A stretch of 64,000 nucleotides of DNA from Zasmidium citrigriseum. Lineage: Eukaryota; Ascomycota; Dothideomycetes; Mycosphaerellales; Mycosphaerellaceae. Where the stretch lies: contig NHNW01000015.1 in assembly GCA_002786025.1 (NCBI GenBank), positions 682,001-746,000 on the forward strand. The letters are read 5' to 3'. Both the position numbers and the translations under genes were made by a program. How positions within the stretch are numbered: the stretch's first letter is position 1; each line of letters begins with the position of its first letter. This document shows, piece by piece, positions 52,501-63,092 of this stretch. The notes below the pieces were generated by a model that worked only from the letters and a program-made list of their open reading frames with translations, made no database searches and had not been told where the DNA came from.

Positions 52501-53760
52501 TCAATCGTCATCGCTGTCACTACCGTAGCCAACAAGGGGACCTGCTGGCTTCGACTCCGTGGATTGTGCGCCATTCGACGGGCCAGCTTTGAAGCCTTGC
52601 AGAGCGGCAAGAGTCGAAGCACCCAGGATGCCGCCGTTTCCTGCTTGCTGACCTTGGGCATTCTTTTGAAAATGCTCAAGCTGAAGCGGCTCCTCGTTGT
52701 CCGAATTGGGCTCTGTGTCGCCTGGCACATCTTCCAGCATCTTCTGCTCACCCGCGCCTTCAATACGAGCTTTCTCAGAAGCATACCAGACGTTGTCGGG
52801 CGCTTCGTATCCCTTCAGCCCAAAGCTGCCTTCAATCTTTCTCCGCTTCCGCTCTTCCTCTGGATCTGCGCCTTCGTACTTCCTGCCCTCAAGCTCAGCG
52901 ACATAGCTGGCTGGTAATGCCCTCCTGATCGCTTCCGCAGCCTGCTCTTCGATCTTCCGCGCCTCACGCTTCTGCGCCTGGGGATTCGGATCCACAGTAG
53001 CCCATCTCACGTTCAGCGTCTCGTTGTGATCCAAGCTCTGATGTGCCATAGCCTCCTTCGCAAACTCGCTGTTCGCCAGATGCACATACGTAACGAACGC
53101 AACACCTCTGCTCGGCAGGACTCGTATCCTCTCAACCTGACCCCACTCTTGAAAATGCCTTGCGACAACTTCCTCAATGTCATCCGTCACATGTATCCTC
53201 CCCACATACAGGGTCCTGTTCACGCGCATAAAGGATCCAACACCACCCATATCATCTCGGTAGTCACTGAACTTCTCCCGCCCAAAGCAGTCCACGTTTG
53301 AGGGAAAGATATCGCCCAGTCCACCCTCCTTCCCGATCCTGCTATTCGGCAGGCGATGGAGGAACTCACAATCCTGGCCCTTCGGACACAGTCCTCGCGC
53401 AAAGAACAGGCAGAAGTAGCTTCCGGGCGTCTTGTCGGCCTTCGTATATCCAGTGTCTAGCGCGACGTTGCAACGTCCTTTGGCTTGGTGTTTCGAGGAC
53501 AGCGCATCTTGTCTGTCGCCGCCGGACCATTTGTTGTACCAGATGTTGAAAATGGTGCCCGTCTGCGGCGGCGGCTCGCTCTTGAAGGTGGCGGGGTCGA
53601 CTTGCGGTCGTGCTGGTCGTCGCTTGCGCTTGATGATTTTGGTCTTCTTCACTTTTTGCACGGTGCCGTCGCTGTTGGTGGTCGTGAGCGCGGTTTCAGC
53701 GGGCGCGGTGGTGTCTTCAAATGCCACGGCGGGCGCTTCGGCGGGTTCGACGTCGGCCAT
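52501..53760 (-). CDS. CWC2: Pre-mRNA-splicing factor Cwc2 (CCCH zinc finger and RRM)
   Basis: A 419-aa single-exon component of the Prp19/NTC complex that contacts U6 snRNA and the pre-mRNA in the active spliceosome. Residues about 65-125 form the Torus region, with the C3H finger in GSYFCLFFARGLCPKGQDCE followed by FLHRLP. The RRM at about 170-245 has RNP2 as RTLYVGRIHV and RNP1 as RGVAFVTYVH. The family-typical link EKFSDYRDDMGGVGSF lies between them. The acidic/Lys-rich N-terminus and Ser/Asp-rich C-terminus (VGYGSDSDDD) are disordered. The gene ends 55 bp from the converging hydrolase gene. Confidence 0.93.
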   Translation of the reverse strand: MADVEPAEAPAVAFEDTTAPAETALTTTNSDGTVQKVKKTKIIKRKRRPARPQVDPATFKSEPPPQTGTIFNIWYNKWSGGDRQDALSSKHQAKGRCNVALDTGYTKADKTPGSYFCLFFARGLCPKGQDCEFLHRLPNSRIGKEGGLGDIFPSNVDCFGREKFSDYRDDMGGVGSFMRVNRTLYVGRIHVTDDIEEVVARHFQEWGQVERIRVLPSRGVAFVTYVHLANSEFAKEAMAHQSLDHNETLNVRWATVDPNPQAQKREARKIEEQAAEAIRRALPASYVAELEGRKYEGADPEEERKRRKIEGSFGLKGYEAPDNVWYASEKARIEGAGEQKMLEDVPGDTEPNSDNEEPLQLEHFQKNAQGQQAGNGGILGASTLAALQGFKAGPSNGAQSTESKPAGPLVGYGSDSDDD

Positions 53761-53830
53761 AGTGATGTGTGGTTGTGGAATGGGGAGGATCAGGAATATG
53801 TGAAGCGCAGTGTACTTTCGAGATTCATGT

Positions 53831-53848
53831 GGCGGCGGCGGCGGCGGC
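53831..53848. repeat. GGC trinucleotide run, six units
   Basis: (GGC)6 about 70 bp upstream of the Cwc2 ATG, in its presumed 5' leader. Likely a plain microsatellite. Confidence 0.8.
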
Positions 53849-54004
53849 AGCGACGGGACGGGCCGAAAGAGGCTAGCGTGTAGCGTCTTCTATCGATATT
53901 CACTTCACATTACTTCTTCCCTACGTCAGACATCTCATTCATTGCACATGAAAGCCGGGAATAGCTTGAAAATTTGAAGTGTGCACGTATAATTCCGATT
54001 CAGG

Positions 54005-55668
54005 TCACACCTCGTACGCTCCTGGCTTGCTAGATACGGTGTAGTGAATGTTGTATCTTCGAGTGAACTGATCGTTAAGCCGACGCAGCATTTCACGCAG
54101 CTTCTCGATCAGAGCCGGCTCGCTCACCTCAGTCGTGCCTTCTGCTACCTTCAGCGGGAAACTGGTGACCGCCAAGCTGACCATATTCACCGTCGGGTCG
54201 TTGATATGTTTCTCCGAGACAAGTACAATACCAGCCACCAGATCGAGAAGCGAGTGTGGCGGCCGCAATGCAATCCTGACTACAAGACTGTTCTCGGTGA
54301 ACCGCTGAGATATGCGGGCGAGGACAATGTGGGCGGCCATGTAGCAATTCAGGGCTTCTCCTAGCGTTCCCTCGTACCGAGGCAGGCCAATACAGAGTTC
54401 GCAAAGTCCAAGAAGGTCCAGGTCCTTGAGATTGGGGGTTGTTGATATTGCCGGATGGGACAGTAAGTGGTCTTCCTTCCACCTTTCTAGCGCAAAGATC
54501 AGAGTCCTCACCCAGCGTGCCAGCTTGAACGCCTGCTGTATCAAGGCATATCGACTGAGCGTTCCGTCTCGCATGGCTTCGGTAGCCGCAAGTACTCCAG
54601 GTATGTCGAAGAGAGTGTCGATGAGTAGATCCATAAAAGTCTTCGGCGGACAGTCACCCGAAAAAGGTATCGTTTTCCATGGCGTTTGCGCTAGAAAGCT
54701 TGGTTGGCGTTTGGCGAGGCTCATCATGAGCTGTCACCGTATTAGAGAAATTGAGCCGAGGGATATCTGCTGGCAATGTAACGTACAATGTTGATTCTAT
54801 AATAGCGGAACGTCCGATGCTCCAGCCCATGGACAAACCTCTGCGGGCCTCTCTGTTGAATGAGCTGGGCGACACCACTTACATGAGCAGTCTGGGCTGC
54901 TGGAGTGCTGGATTGAATGCACTTCATGAGGGGTCAGATAGTCATGCCGGGCATTATTATTATTGCAAGTTGACGTACCTCGAAGAGAGTCAAAATCATG
55001 CTAGTATACATGACATTGGGCTCATGCCAGTTTGGGCCCCTTAGTGCCGCTTGCAGCCGCGAGATGGTCGACAAGTACAGTCTTGTAGCATGCCTATGGA
55101 CCTCATCTTCACGCAGATCATTCGCACAGAGTGCGGTGGCATTGGCCTGCAAAGCTTTGGAAGAAAGCGAAGCAATCGCTGAGGAGCCCGCCTCGCCCAT
55201 TACGAGCTCGATCCAGGGACGTTCCGTCGCAGCGCCGGTCTGGAAGCGATTCAGGAAATTTGCCAGTACCGCAATGTTGACTTGATCAACGGGGATGGAG
55301 CCGCCGAGAACCGTGTCCGAATGGAGAGCAGCAGAGGCTTCCCGCTTGCGATATCGTGTCACAGTGTTCTGGTGCTGCTCGAGTGCCCTGCAAGGCAGAG
55401 GCTCGTGTGCCTCCACTGTCTCTGATACATCCTCTTTTCCGGGCAGTCCAACTTGCCAGGTCCGTCCCTCGTTGCGTTTTCGTATCGTCTCGAGACGTAA
55501 GTTGGAACTGGCTCTGGCCGCCTGTGCACGTATCCGTCTCTTCTCAGCCGTGCTCTTATCGTTCTGTGAATCGTCCTTCGTGGGCTTGTAATCGATGAAC
55601 TGCAATCCCTGGTCGGCCGTTCGACGTGTCCTTCTCGGAGGTGCCATACCGTCCTTTGTTGGGTTCAC
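54005..55668 (-). CDS. Fungal_trans_2 (DUF3468) transcription factor without zinc cluster
   Basis: Exons 54979..55668, 54787..54921 and 54005..54730 (introns 57 and 56 nt), 516 aa. All joins are phase 0. The N-terminus is basic and polar (STAEKRRIRAQAARASSNLR, probably nuclear targeting) but lacks the six-Cys cluster usual in this group. From about residue 120 the protein follows the helical regulatory domain: LANFLNRFQTGAATERPWIE, RLYLSTISRLQAALRGPNWH, then FVHGLEHRTFRYYRINI and the long last exon (TFMDLLIDTLFDIPGVLAAT). Missing-cluster members are common and may act as partners or decoys. The call to family is fair, not certain. Confidence 0.75.
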
Positions 55669-56105
55669 TCTCGAACAATATGGACGTCTGTCAGGGAACG
55701 AAGAGCGCTGCTGAGGACGTAGGGGCCGGCGCTCCCTTCATGCTATGCGCGGCCATGGCCACGCGCGCATGGTACATTTGTGTCCGGCGTGGCTACCTCC
55801 AAGACCAAAAGAGTAGTTGATGCCCAAAACGAGAGAGGAGAGATTTACTATGCTGGTTCGAGGCAGTGACTCTCAACAATTGGTTTAGCTCTAGCGGCGG
55901 AGGTGGAAAAGAGAGAGGCCACAGATCTTTGCCACTTCCAGGCAATGCGCTAGCGCGAGGAGCAGTGGTACGCTTGTGAAGAGGACCAAGTTGCCAAGAA
56001 GCGGTGGACGGAAACCCAACCCAAGCCAAGCCAGGGTGTGCGACTAATCAAACTAGCGCCTTCCGGGGTCACCAAATCATTCACTTCACATCGCTCCTCC
56101 CTTTT
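55669..56105. other. Intergenic
   Basis: 437 bp. It contains the promoter of the Fungal_trans_2 gene and the end of the decayed DUF7580 copy. No further gene is seen. Confidence 0.4.
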
Positions 56106-56396
56106 CTATACCACATTTACTTTTATCCAATCACAACTGCGCTCAAGTGGCAAAATGACCCGATTTGCCCGATCTTTTGGCCACTGCGCTCCTTTCAGCT
56201 GTGTTGGACATTCTGTCAAGCACCACTGAACTGCCGCGAAATGCAGAGGACCACCTTCGGCAAGCACGTCGTTTAGCCATTGCTTGGCCACGATCGTCTG
56301 GCAAAAGGCATCCGTAGTCCTCGTGGCCCAGCTTTCCTGTTGCCATAAATGATGGCCTTCGATCATTCGCCGGGAGTTGGCAGGTGGTTCTGCCAA
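56106..56396 (-). pseudogene. Detached C-terminal fragment of a DUF7580-type gene
   Basis: About 65 codons here resemble the end of the adjacent DUF7580 protein. The fragment reads VAKQWLNDVLAEGGPLHFAA, VQWCLTECP and WPKDRANRVILPLERSCDWI. The intact neighbour ends with AGRVYAEAVEWTLRKAP, WREDFANNVVQPLQQHCEYL. The shared pattern is AV-W-C/T-L, then W-x-x-D/x-x-A-N-x-V-x-P-L and a closing Cys. The upstream 1500 bases that should encode the rest are missing or unrecognisable. It lies 55 bp downstream of the intact gene on the same strand, which suggests a tandem duplication that decayed. It might instead be a short expressed frame of 96 aa. Confidence 0.6.
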
Positions 56397-56451
56397 GTAT
56401 CGTCCAGTCCAGCCGTAGGTTCTTTAAAGCTGCGATTAGTCCATTGAGCGT

Positions 56452-58455
56452 TCATGGATTGCTCTGCTTCGGCATCAAGTACTCGCAATGTTGCTGCAAG
56501 GGCTGCACGACGTTGTTGGCAAAGTCTTCCCGCCATTTGTCTCCATTGATGACAAGAGGTGCTTTGCGCAAAGTCCACTCCACAGCTTCAGCATAGACTC
56601 TTCCAGCTTCCTCCTCCTCCAGCTTAGGGAGCAGTCCAATAGCGATAGTATGTCGGATCATGGGAAGCATCGTAGAGTTGGCTTTATCCACGCCGTATTT
56701 CGGATCCGACCAAGCAGGAAGATCTTCTAGACGCTTGCCAAACCCGAGCTCCAGGAGTATGATGCCGAGCGTGGAGAAGCCACAATTGTCGACAGTCGGC
56801 ATTTGTGTCTTCGCCGTGTTGATGTTTGTGAGAACGTACGGCTCATCATGAAATGCTCTTGCAGATCCTCGGTTCGCGAATATCGGGAAGTGAACGTCTG
56901 CTGAGAACCAACTGTCCTTTACCCATGGCGTCAGGTGTAGCTGAAGGTGTGAAGAGGCCAAAGTCAAAGCAACCTTATAGCGTTCCAACGGAGCAAGCTT
57001 CAAGACGGAATCTCTACGCAGTAGGTCTGCCAATGTCGCAGCCCCGCTCGTGGACATCGGTCTTGTAGCGTGATAGACCATGTACTCGTCATCTCCTTCA
57101 GTAACAGTCCCAAGACAAGGGTCCGGCTGCTGAGACGTGTGCACACCGACACACGACCTGCAAATGCCCTGAGACTCGAGTGTCGCGGATTTGCTACTCG
57201 TCGCTGCAGTCGTCGATGAGTTTTGGGGCCTCGAGGTGACTGAGAAGGCGTCACTAGGACTGCAGCAGGGTTAGCAGTATATTTACTAGCAATGTGGATG
57301 CACACTCACATCTGTGATGCTGTTGTAACCGTTGCAGGAGTAGTCAGTGTGTTGCTTGGTGTCGCAGTCCTATAGCTTGTCTTCCTTGACGGTTTAGTGA
57401 TCTGGATGATCGGCGATGCATCCGCTAGATGAACGCGTAGTGATTGCTGGCCATGACAGAGGTTTAATTGCATCTCCATGTTAATGTCTGCGGAGTTGCG
57501 ATGCTGAAGTCGAAGACTTGCAATCGACCGACAACTGCACTTCCAAAGTGTGTCGACCACGCGGAATATGCAGGCTGCGTGCTTCCAAAATCCGACATTC
57601 TTTTGCCCCAGTCTTCGATTCTTCGATATCTTTGGTTTACGAGGGATCACAGAATCGTTTGGCCGAAGGAACTTGTCCAGGTTGTTGTTATACTTATCAA
57701 TTTCTGCGAAGAGATCGCTGCGCTTGGGTCCCGTGAAGGAGTATTTCACTCGCTTTGCTTCGAAAGCTATGCTTTCCTTCAAAGCTGTGTTGGCTCTGAT
57801 CATGAGAACCGTTGTCGCCTGATGCTTTGAGTCTGCCGTTTTTGAATCCTGCCAATCCGTTAGTCGTCTTCGACATTGATGGCACGAGGCATAACAGGAT
57901 AAAAGCGGATGACAAGAAGCTCTGCCATCCACCGTCCGCCATCAGACGTCTGCCGTATGTCGACTAATAATTTGTTCTTGCCGCTCCATCTTACTCAATG
58001 AAGCGAAGTTGTGAGAAACGTACCTCACCTCTACGCCTAAGTATCTCTTGAAACCCAGCATCTTCGATTCGGCATTCCTTGCCCAGCCTACTCATTGCTT
58101 CTACCATAGCCTCAAGTGTAGCCACATAGCGCTCATGGACGTCCTCGTCGAGGCGATCGGCAAGCGCATCGTTGACATGCTCTTCTCTCCAGCCTTCACC
58201 TCCAGGATCGGCCAAGAGCGATTCGTATTCATCGAGCTCAAGTATTCCCTCCTTCAACATTGGGCCCAACAGATGTCTGAGGTTCTGCTTGAATATCACC
58301 TGACAGTCCTTAAGCATATTCACTTCTTTCTTGAGCTCTCTGTTGATCTTGAAAAACTTCCTGCCGACCTTCTTAGCCTCTGCGTAATGCTCCAGCAATG
58401 ATATGAGGAGTGGAAACGCTCCTAGGACCAGGCCAGCAACTTCGATGCCACTCAT
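56452..58455 (-). CDS. DUF7580-type protein with HeLo-like/STAND-associated N-terminus
   Basis: Exons 58024..58455, 57310..57848 and 56452..57259, 592 aa (introns 175 and 50 nt; the long one might hide a small exon). The N-terminus MSGIEVAGLVLGAFPLLISL followed by EHYAEAKKVGRKFFKINREL and DELADPGG-type text (LLADPGGEGWREEHVNDALA) matches a large fungal family. The middle is KRVKYSFTGPKRSDLFAEID, then YNNNLDKFLRPND. The C-terminal half (about 340-590) is DUF7580-like, a kinase-fold-like region without catalytic residues: WVKDSWFSADVHFPIF, GFSTLGIILLELGFGKRLED and the closing WTLRKAP ... CEYL. Relatives sit near NLR-like genes and are suspected in allorecognition (family knowledge, function unproven). 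It is head to head with the zinc-finger gene. Confidence 0.8.
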
Positions 58456-58858
58456 TCTGTTCGATATAGACTTTCTATGGCAAGGCGGAGAGGGGCTTCG
58501 GGGATTCTGCAGCGCCGTCGGGAGACACGTCGAGTCTGTGATCGTGCTTGTGAGACAGGAGGATCTTGAGGTCGATGAGCCGTGCTCAGGCTATCATAGA
58601 AGCTAGAAGTCATTTATCCACTCCACCTTGCGCGCTCTGCGCCTCGATGAAGCTGAATTGCCCCGCCACTGTCGTGTAACATTTCTACGACATTCTCGCC
58701 GAGCCTTTCCCTAAGGTCAGCTCGACCTCGCAAGCTTAAGCAAGACCATTTTAAGGTGACCGTCTAGGAGACGAGGATTTGCGCATAGGCCGAGTCCAAG
58801 ACGAAAGTGTGAGGTTCAAGTGAAGGACAAATAAACTGAAGTGAGGTGAATAGATCCG
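58456..58858. promoter_or_regulatory. Shared promoter of the DUF7580 and zinc-finger genes
   Basis: 403 bp between outward start codons. No TATA box or obvious repeat stands out. The close head-to-head spacing allows joint regulation. Confidence 0.5.
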
Positions 58859-61800
58859 ATGGCCTCGAAGTCCGGACCGCCTGCTGGCCCCGACTCACTG
58901 CCGATAGCCGGTCGAACGACAGCAGTCATCGAGGGATTCAACAACATACTGGCCACCGTAACAAGCGCCGGCATCGCGCGAGACGATGTCAACAACAATG
59001 TCGCCAGGTTTCGCATCTGGGCCGGCAATATCGGGGCGTACCATGAAGACTCAAGGTCCCTAGATCATCGGGTCCGAGACGTGCCTGAGGTGGCCGGACG
59101 AATAGTCGAGTTGCTGGACGATCTTATCGAGATCAACGGATTCATCCTCGAGATTGTATCTGGTGGCCGTGAAGATGGAGCTGGCCTCTCTAGTGACTCC
59201 GAAGACGATCGTTCGACTAGCGACTCCGGAGAGCAGACCGAGCTCTCTGAGCTGTATCTGGCCGGCAGAGACACCATCTCAAGTCTCCTGAAAATTTCAA
59301 CCGTCCTGCGCCGAGCCACTGTGCAAGATAGATATCTGAAGGCCGGTGCCTCGAAGAAGGAACCTTTCCTCGAAAGCTTTGACATACACCATGTCACCGA
59401 GAAGTTCCCAAAGCTTGAACGGCGGCCTTGGCTGAGAGACCGCCTAGGCAGAGCGAATGTGCAACGCCGGACCTACTTACGCTACGCAAGAAACCATCGT
59501 GATAAGAACGCGTACACGCCAGAAACTTCCGTCAAACCTGCTGAGAAGCCAAAAGTCCCAGAGAGCGAAACATTGCAGTCATCGAAGCTTCGACCCGACA
59601 CTGCGATAACTAGTAGGCCTACTTTGGGTGAAACTGAAGCTTCCGCCCCAATACCGAACCTTCTACCTCCCACAAATGATGACGTGGAGGTCGATGAATG
59701 GGATGACGCCTCACAAACGACTTCGATGATTGATCCAGACCAAGAACAACAGCTGTCAGGCGAGGTTGGGGGGCAGCAACGGCCTCGCATTATCGATCTT
59801 GCCGAACTTTCTGAGGATGGGGACTTTTTTGAATGTCCATACTGCTGGCGCGTCATACGCATGAAATCTAGAACATCATGGTGGTACGTGCAGAGCGATG
59901 AAACTTGAGTGCGCACAAGCGGCAGATACTAAGCCTTTGCAGGAAGCACGTCCTACGAGATATTCGTGCATGGTCTTGCACATTCGAAGATTGTAGCTCC
60001 GGTCTATTTGAACATCGGAACGCCTGGTTTCAGCATGAGCTTGATGCCCATCGACGCCTCTGGACTTGTCACGCTTGTCCACGATCGATCTTCTCTTCAA
60101 GCGCCGAAATGGCCTCGCATGTTCGCTCTGTCCACGGCCCGGTAAAGGAGGGCATCTTAGCAGATCTAGTGAACGCCAGTTCTAGACCCGTCTCCGAAAT
60201 TTCCGCATCTGCGTGTCCACTCTGCGATGAGTGGGAGGAAAAGCTGAGGGCCAAAGCAATCAAGCTGCAGCTACCTAGCGTGAACTCCTTGGTGGTTTCT
60301 TTACAGGAGTTTCGCCGCCATCTTGGTAGTCATTTGTCGGAGCTTGCACTTTTCGCTCTACCCGCGCCTCACTTTTGCGATCATGAGTCCGATAAGGGAA
60401 GCGACAAACACAAGAATGCCGCCAAAGAAGTAAGCCACACGTTCTGCATGCTTAACCCGGCAGCAGTGCTGACAAGTCGCAGCGCTTGCAATATTGGCAA
60501 GGTGTTACCGCTACATGTAATCAAATAGAATCTGGAGCTAACAGCAAAGCGCGAACTGAACCTAGCGACCATCTACCCAGCGACTTTGGATCAGACCGGC
60601 AATCCGTCGACCATGAGGAGCATCACGCATGGCCCTGCGTCTTTCACCACTTCGGGGGAACTGATGCAGATCTATATCCTGAATGCTCTACCCACAAACG
60701 ATACCTTGTATACTTGTCGTAGGTTTTGTTACCTGTCAACCCCACATGAAGCGTCGATCAACTGATGGTCTTAAGGCCTCACCATTCCACTAGACACGGC
60801 TTCCATTGCTGCTGGACTTGTTTCGCCTCTTTCGATGGTTATGATTCTTTGAAACAGCACCGAAGAGCTCGCCAATGTCAAGGACCGTGCGTTCGACCTA
60901 CTTGTGTCAACTATAACCAGATACCTTCGCGTCTGCGTCTTTGCGATCACGCCGATTCGCAGATACACAGATGGCAAATGCTTTACCGCAAGGCACACGA
61001 CTTGATGCCTACTGATGAGGTTCCGGACCCTACCGTCGCTATACAAGAGGCTTCGAAAGCAACAGAGGTCTCGAACTTAGCTGACGCAGAAAGTGACGAC
61101 AATAATGGCATAACTACCCCCGACGAAGAAAGTCTCACAGCTTTGGGAACGTCCAAGTCGATTCAATCAAGGGATGAAACGACGCAGGTCAGAGACAACG
61201 TGCAACGGTCGCTGGACTCACATACCAATCCACAGTCTTCAGGTCATCCTGGTGGCCAGCCTGATACTATCAGATCCACCGGTGTTGTATGCATAATCAT
61301 CCACCTCTATTCAAGATCTTGCTAATGAAAGGTATCGCAGTCATTCTTCTTTCAAGTCACCGAAATGACGCCTCACGCAGACCATGACTCCCGGTTAGAC
61401 GAACGAGATCGATGGCTGCCGCCCAAGAAGCGTGGCAGCAACGTTACAGCGACCACAATGACAGGGGTGGGAAGTCGAGTTCCAATCTCTATGACATTTT
61501 ATCACGATGGTCTTCGATCGTTTCAGTTGAACCATAACCAATTGCAAGTCATAAAGTCCCGAGCGCTGTCCGACAAAGCTTATTCAATCTATCACGCTCG
61601 CGGGGTACTATGGACAGTCGATTGCGATGCTATCAAGAAAAGAGTTGGCGACGGAAAGCATGATTACGATGACACAAGTAGTGATAGCGACGACGAAGAT
61701 TCAGACGAGGAATCCGATGACGACTGGACAGAGCTCTCCTTCGCCAGCCGTGACCACCAAGGCAGTGCAATCTCATACGCTGGCCGACGAGTCGGACAAA

Positions 61801-62069
61801 GACGTCTTCCAACACAGAGCCGAGAGCAATCGTGGGCAGGACACCTGCTGCCTGACAGATATCACTCCATAGCTACCACCACTGACCAGCAATCCGGCGG
61901 ACTTATAGGTGACTTGCCACTACTCATTGCTCTGGTAGCTATGTCATTACCTCCCCGATTATGGTCCACTGTTATCCCACAAACAATGGCTGGCAGACCA
62001 TGGCGTATTTCTCCAACTCAAATCAATCAGGTGGACAGAGGAAGCCAATGTGAGATCTCTCTTGAATAA
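58859..62069 (+). CDS. Large acuF-like C2H2 zinc-finger protein, five exons
   Basis: Exons 58859..59883, 59943..60429, 60477..60718, 60776..61286 and 61332..62069, about 1000 aa; each join is in phase. Residues 1-110 (NNVARFRIWAGNIGAYHEDS, SLDHRVRDVPEVAGRIVELL) are the N-terminal helical module common to fungal NLR-like and acuF-like proteins. The second module is the atypical finger set: FFECPYCWRVIRMKSRTSWW, KHVLRDIRAWSCTFEDC, NAWFQHELDAHRRLWTCHAC and CPLCDEWEEK ending HLGSHLSELALFALPAP. Exons 3-4 give another finger pair (WPCVFHH, FHCCWTCFASFDGYDSLKQH). The tail is highly acidic. The 3' end is less certain: another frame at 61931-62129 also reads well. Role unknown; nucleic-acid or protein binding likely. 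Confidence 0.75.
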
Positions 62070-63092
62070 CATGAAGAGAACGGAAGTGCTTACACTTCAA
62101 CAGGGACGGAGAAACGAGGAATCGTTGTGAAAGTCTTCCGAGACGTGTACGGAAGTTCTACGCGAGAGCTCGCAGCATTCGAAGGAGGAGAATATGGACC
62201 TATCTTTGCCTAATGGAGGGAGTTGATTCTCAATCGAGAAGTATAGCCTATAAGCAAACATACTGCATGCACAACGGCGTAGCAAAAGCTCGACTGAATT
62301 TAGCAAAGCACCACTCGTAATCCCCGGTGTGCATAGCCCACGATAACCCTCGATTGCTGCTTTGAATAGTATAGTCAAAGATATCCGCTTCGCAATTGTC
62401 GATACAACTAGGAGGCCAGACGCATGCCTAGTCCGGCTCGAAATCCGCATAGCCGAGCACCAGAGTTCAGATGCAAGTGCCTCTCGGAAAAAAGGCTGAC
62501 GCATTTCGAAAGAGCTGAAACATGTAGTCGGAGAGCACACTCAAAGGGTACCAACTTGCGAACAGCAGACCCCTAGGCCGTCGAGTCGATTGGCAGAGCA
62601 CTTGCCCGCGTTTTCAGAGAATCAAGCAGATTCAATTGACTGATGGTCATTGTTACCGTGGTGGCTAGGGTGGCCACATCAATATTCTGAGGAGGCCAAA
62701 TCAGTCTCAAAAATTTCTCTTCGAGGGAGCGAGCACCGAGTGAAAGGCTGGCCGGGCGGTGCCGTCGATTTAGAACCGGCACTCGACCAAGAGGCGTGGT
62801 GTACTGAGGCACATTGGTACGCCTCCTAGCAGATGTGGTACGTATTCGATCTTGTTTTGTGTCCTCGCCGCTTCTCACCGATCCCCGCGATAGAACGAAG
62901 AAGGCCATAGCAGTGGAGCGAAATCAGGCGGCTCAGGTAGCTCTTGATGCGGCGAGATGACGGGAAGAACGACCAGCGTGAAATGAAGGGCTCAGCATGA
63001 ACTTGTCTAATGATTATGCTTCATGTCGCATTGTAGTACATCGTGGCCCTTGGGTCCTCATTCATCGCTGTCGTGGATGACTTGTCCCAGGG
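62070..63092. other. Intergenic, possible last exon of the zinc-finger gene
   Basis: The first 60 bases may be coding (HKQWLADHGVFLQLKSIRW through LLNNMKRTEVLTLQQGR, stop at about 62129) if a further intron is used. The rest, including a minus-strand frame at 62573-62908 that starts with a Met, shows no recognised domain. Confidence 0.35.
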
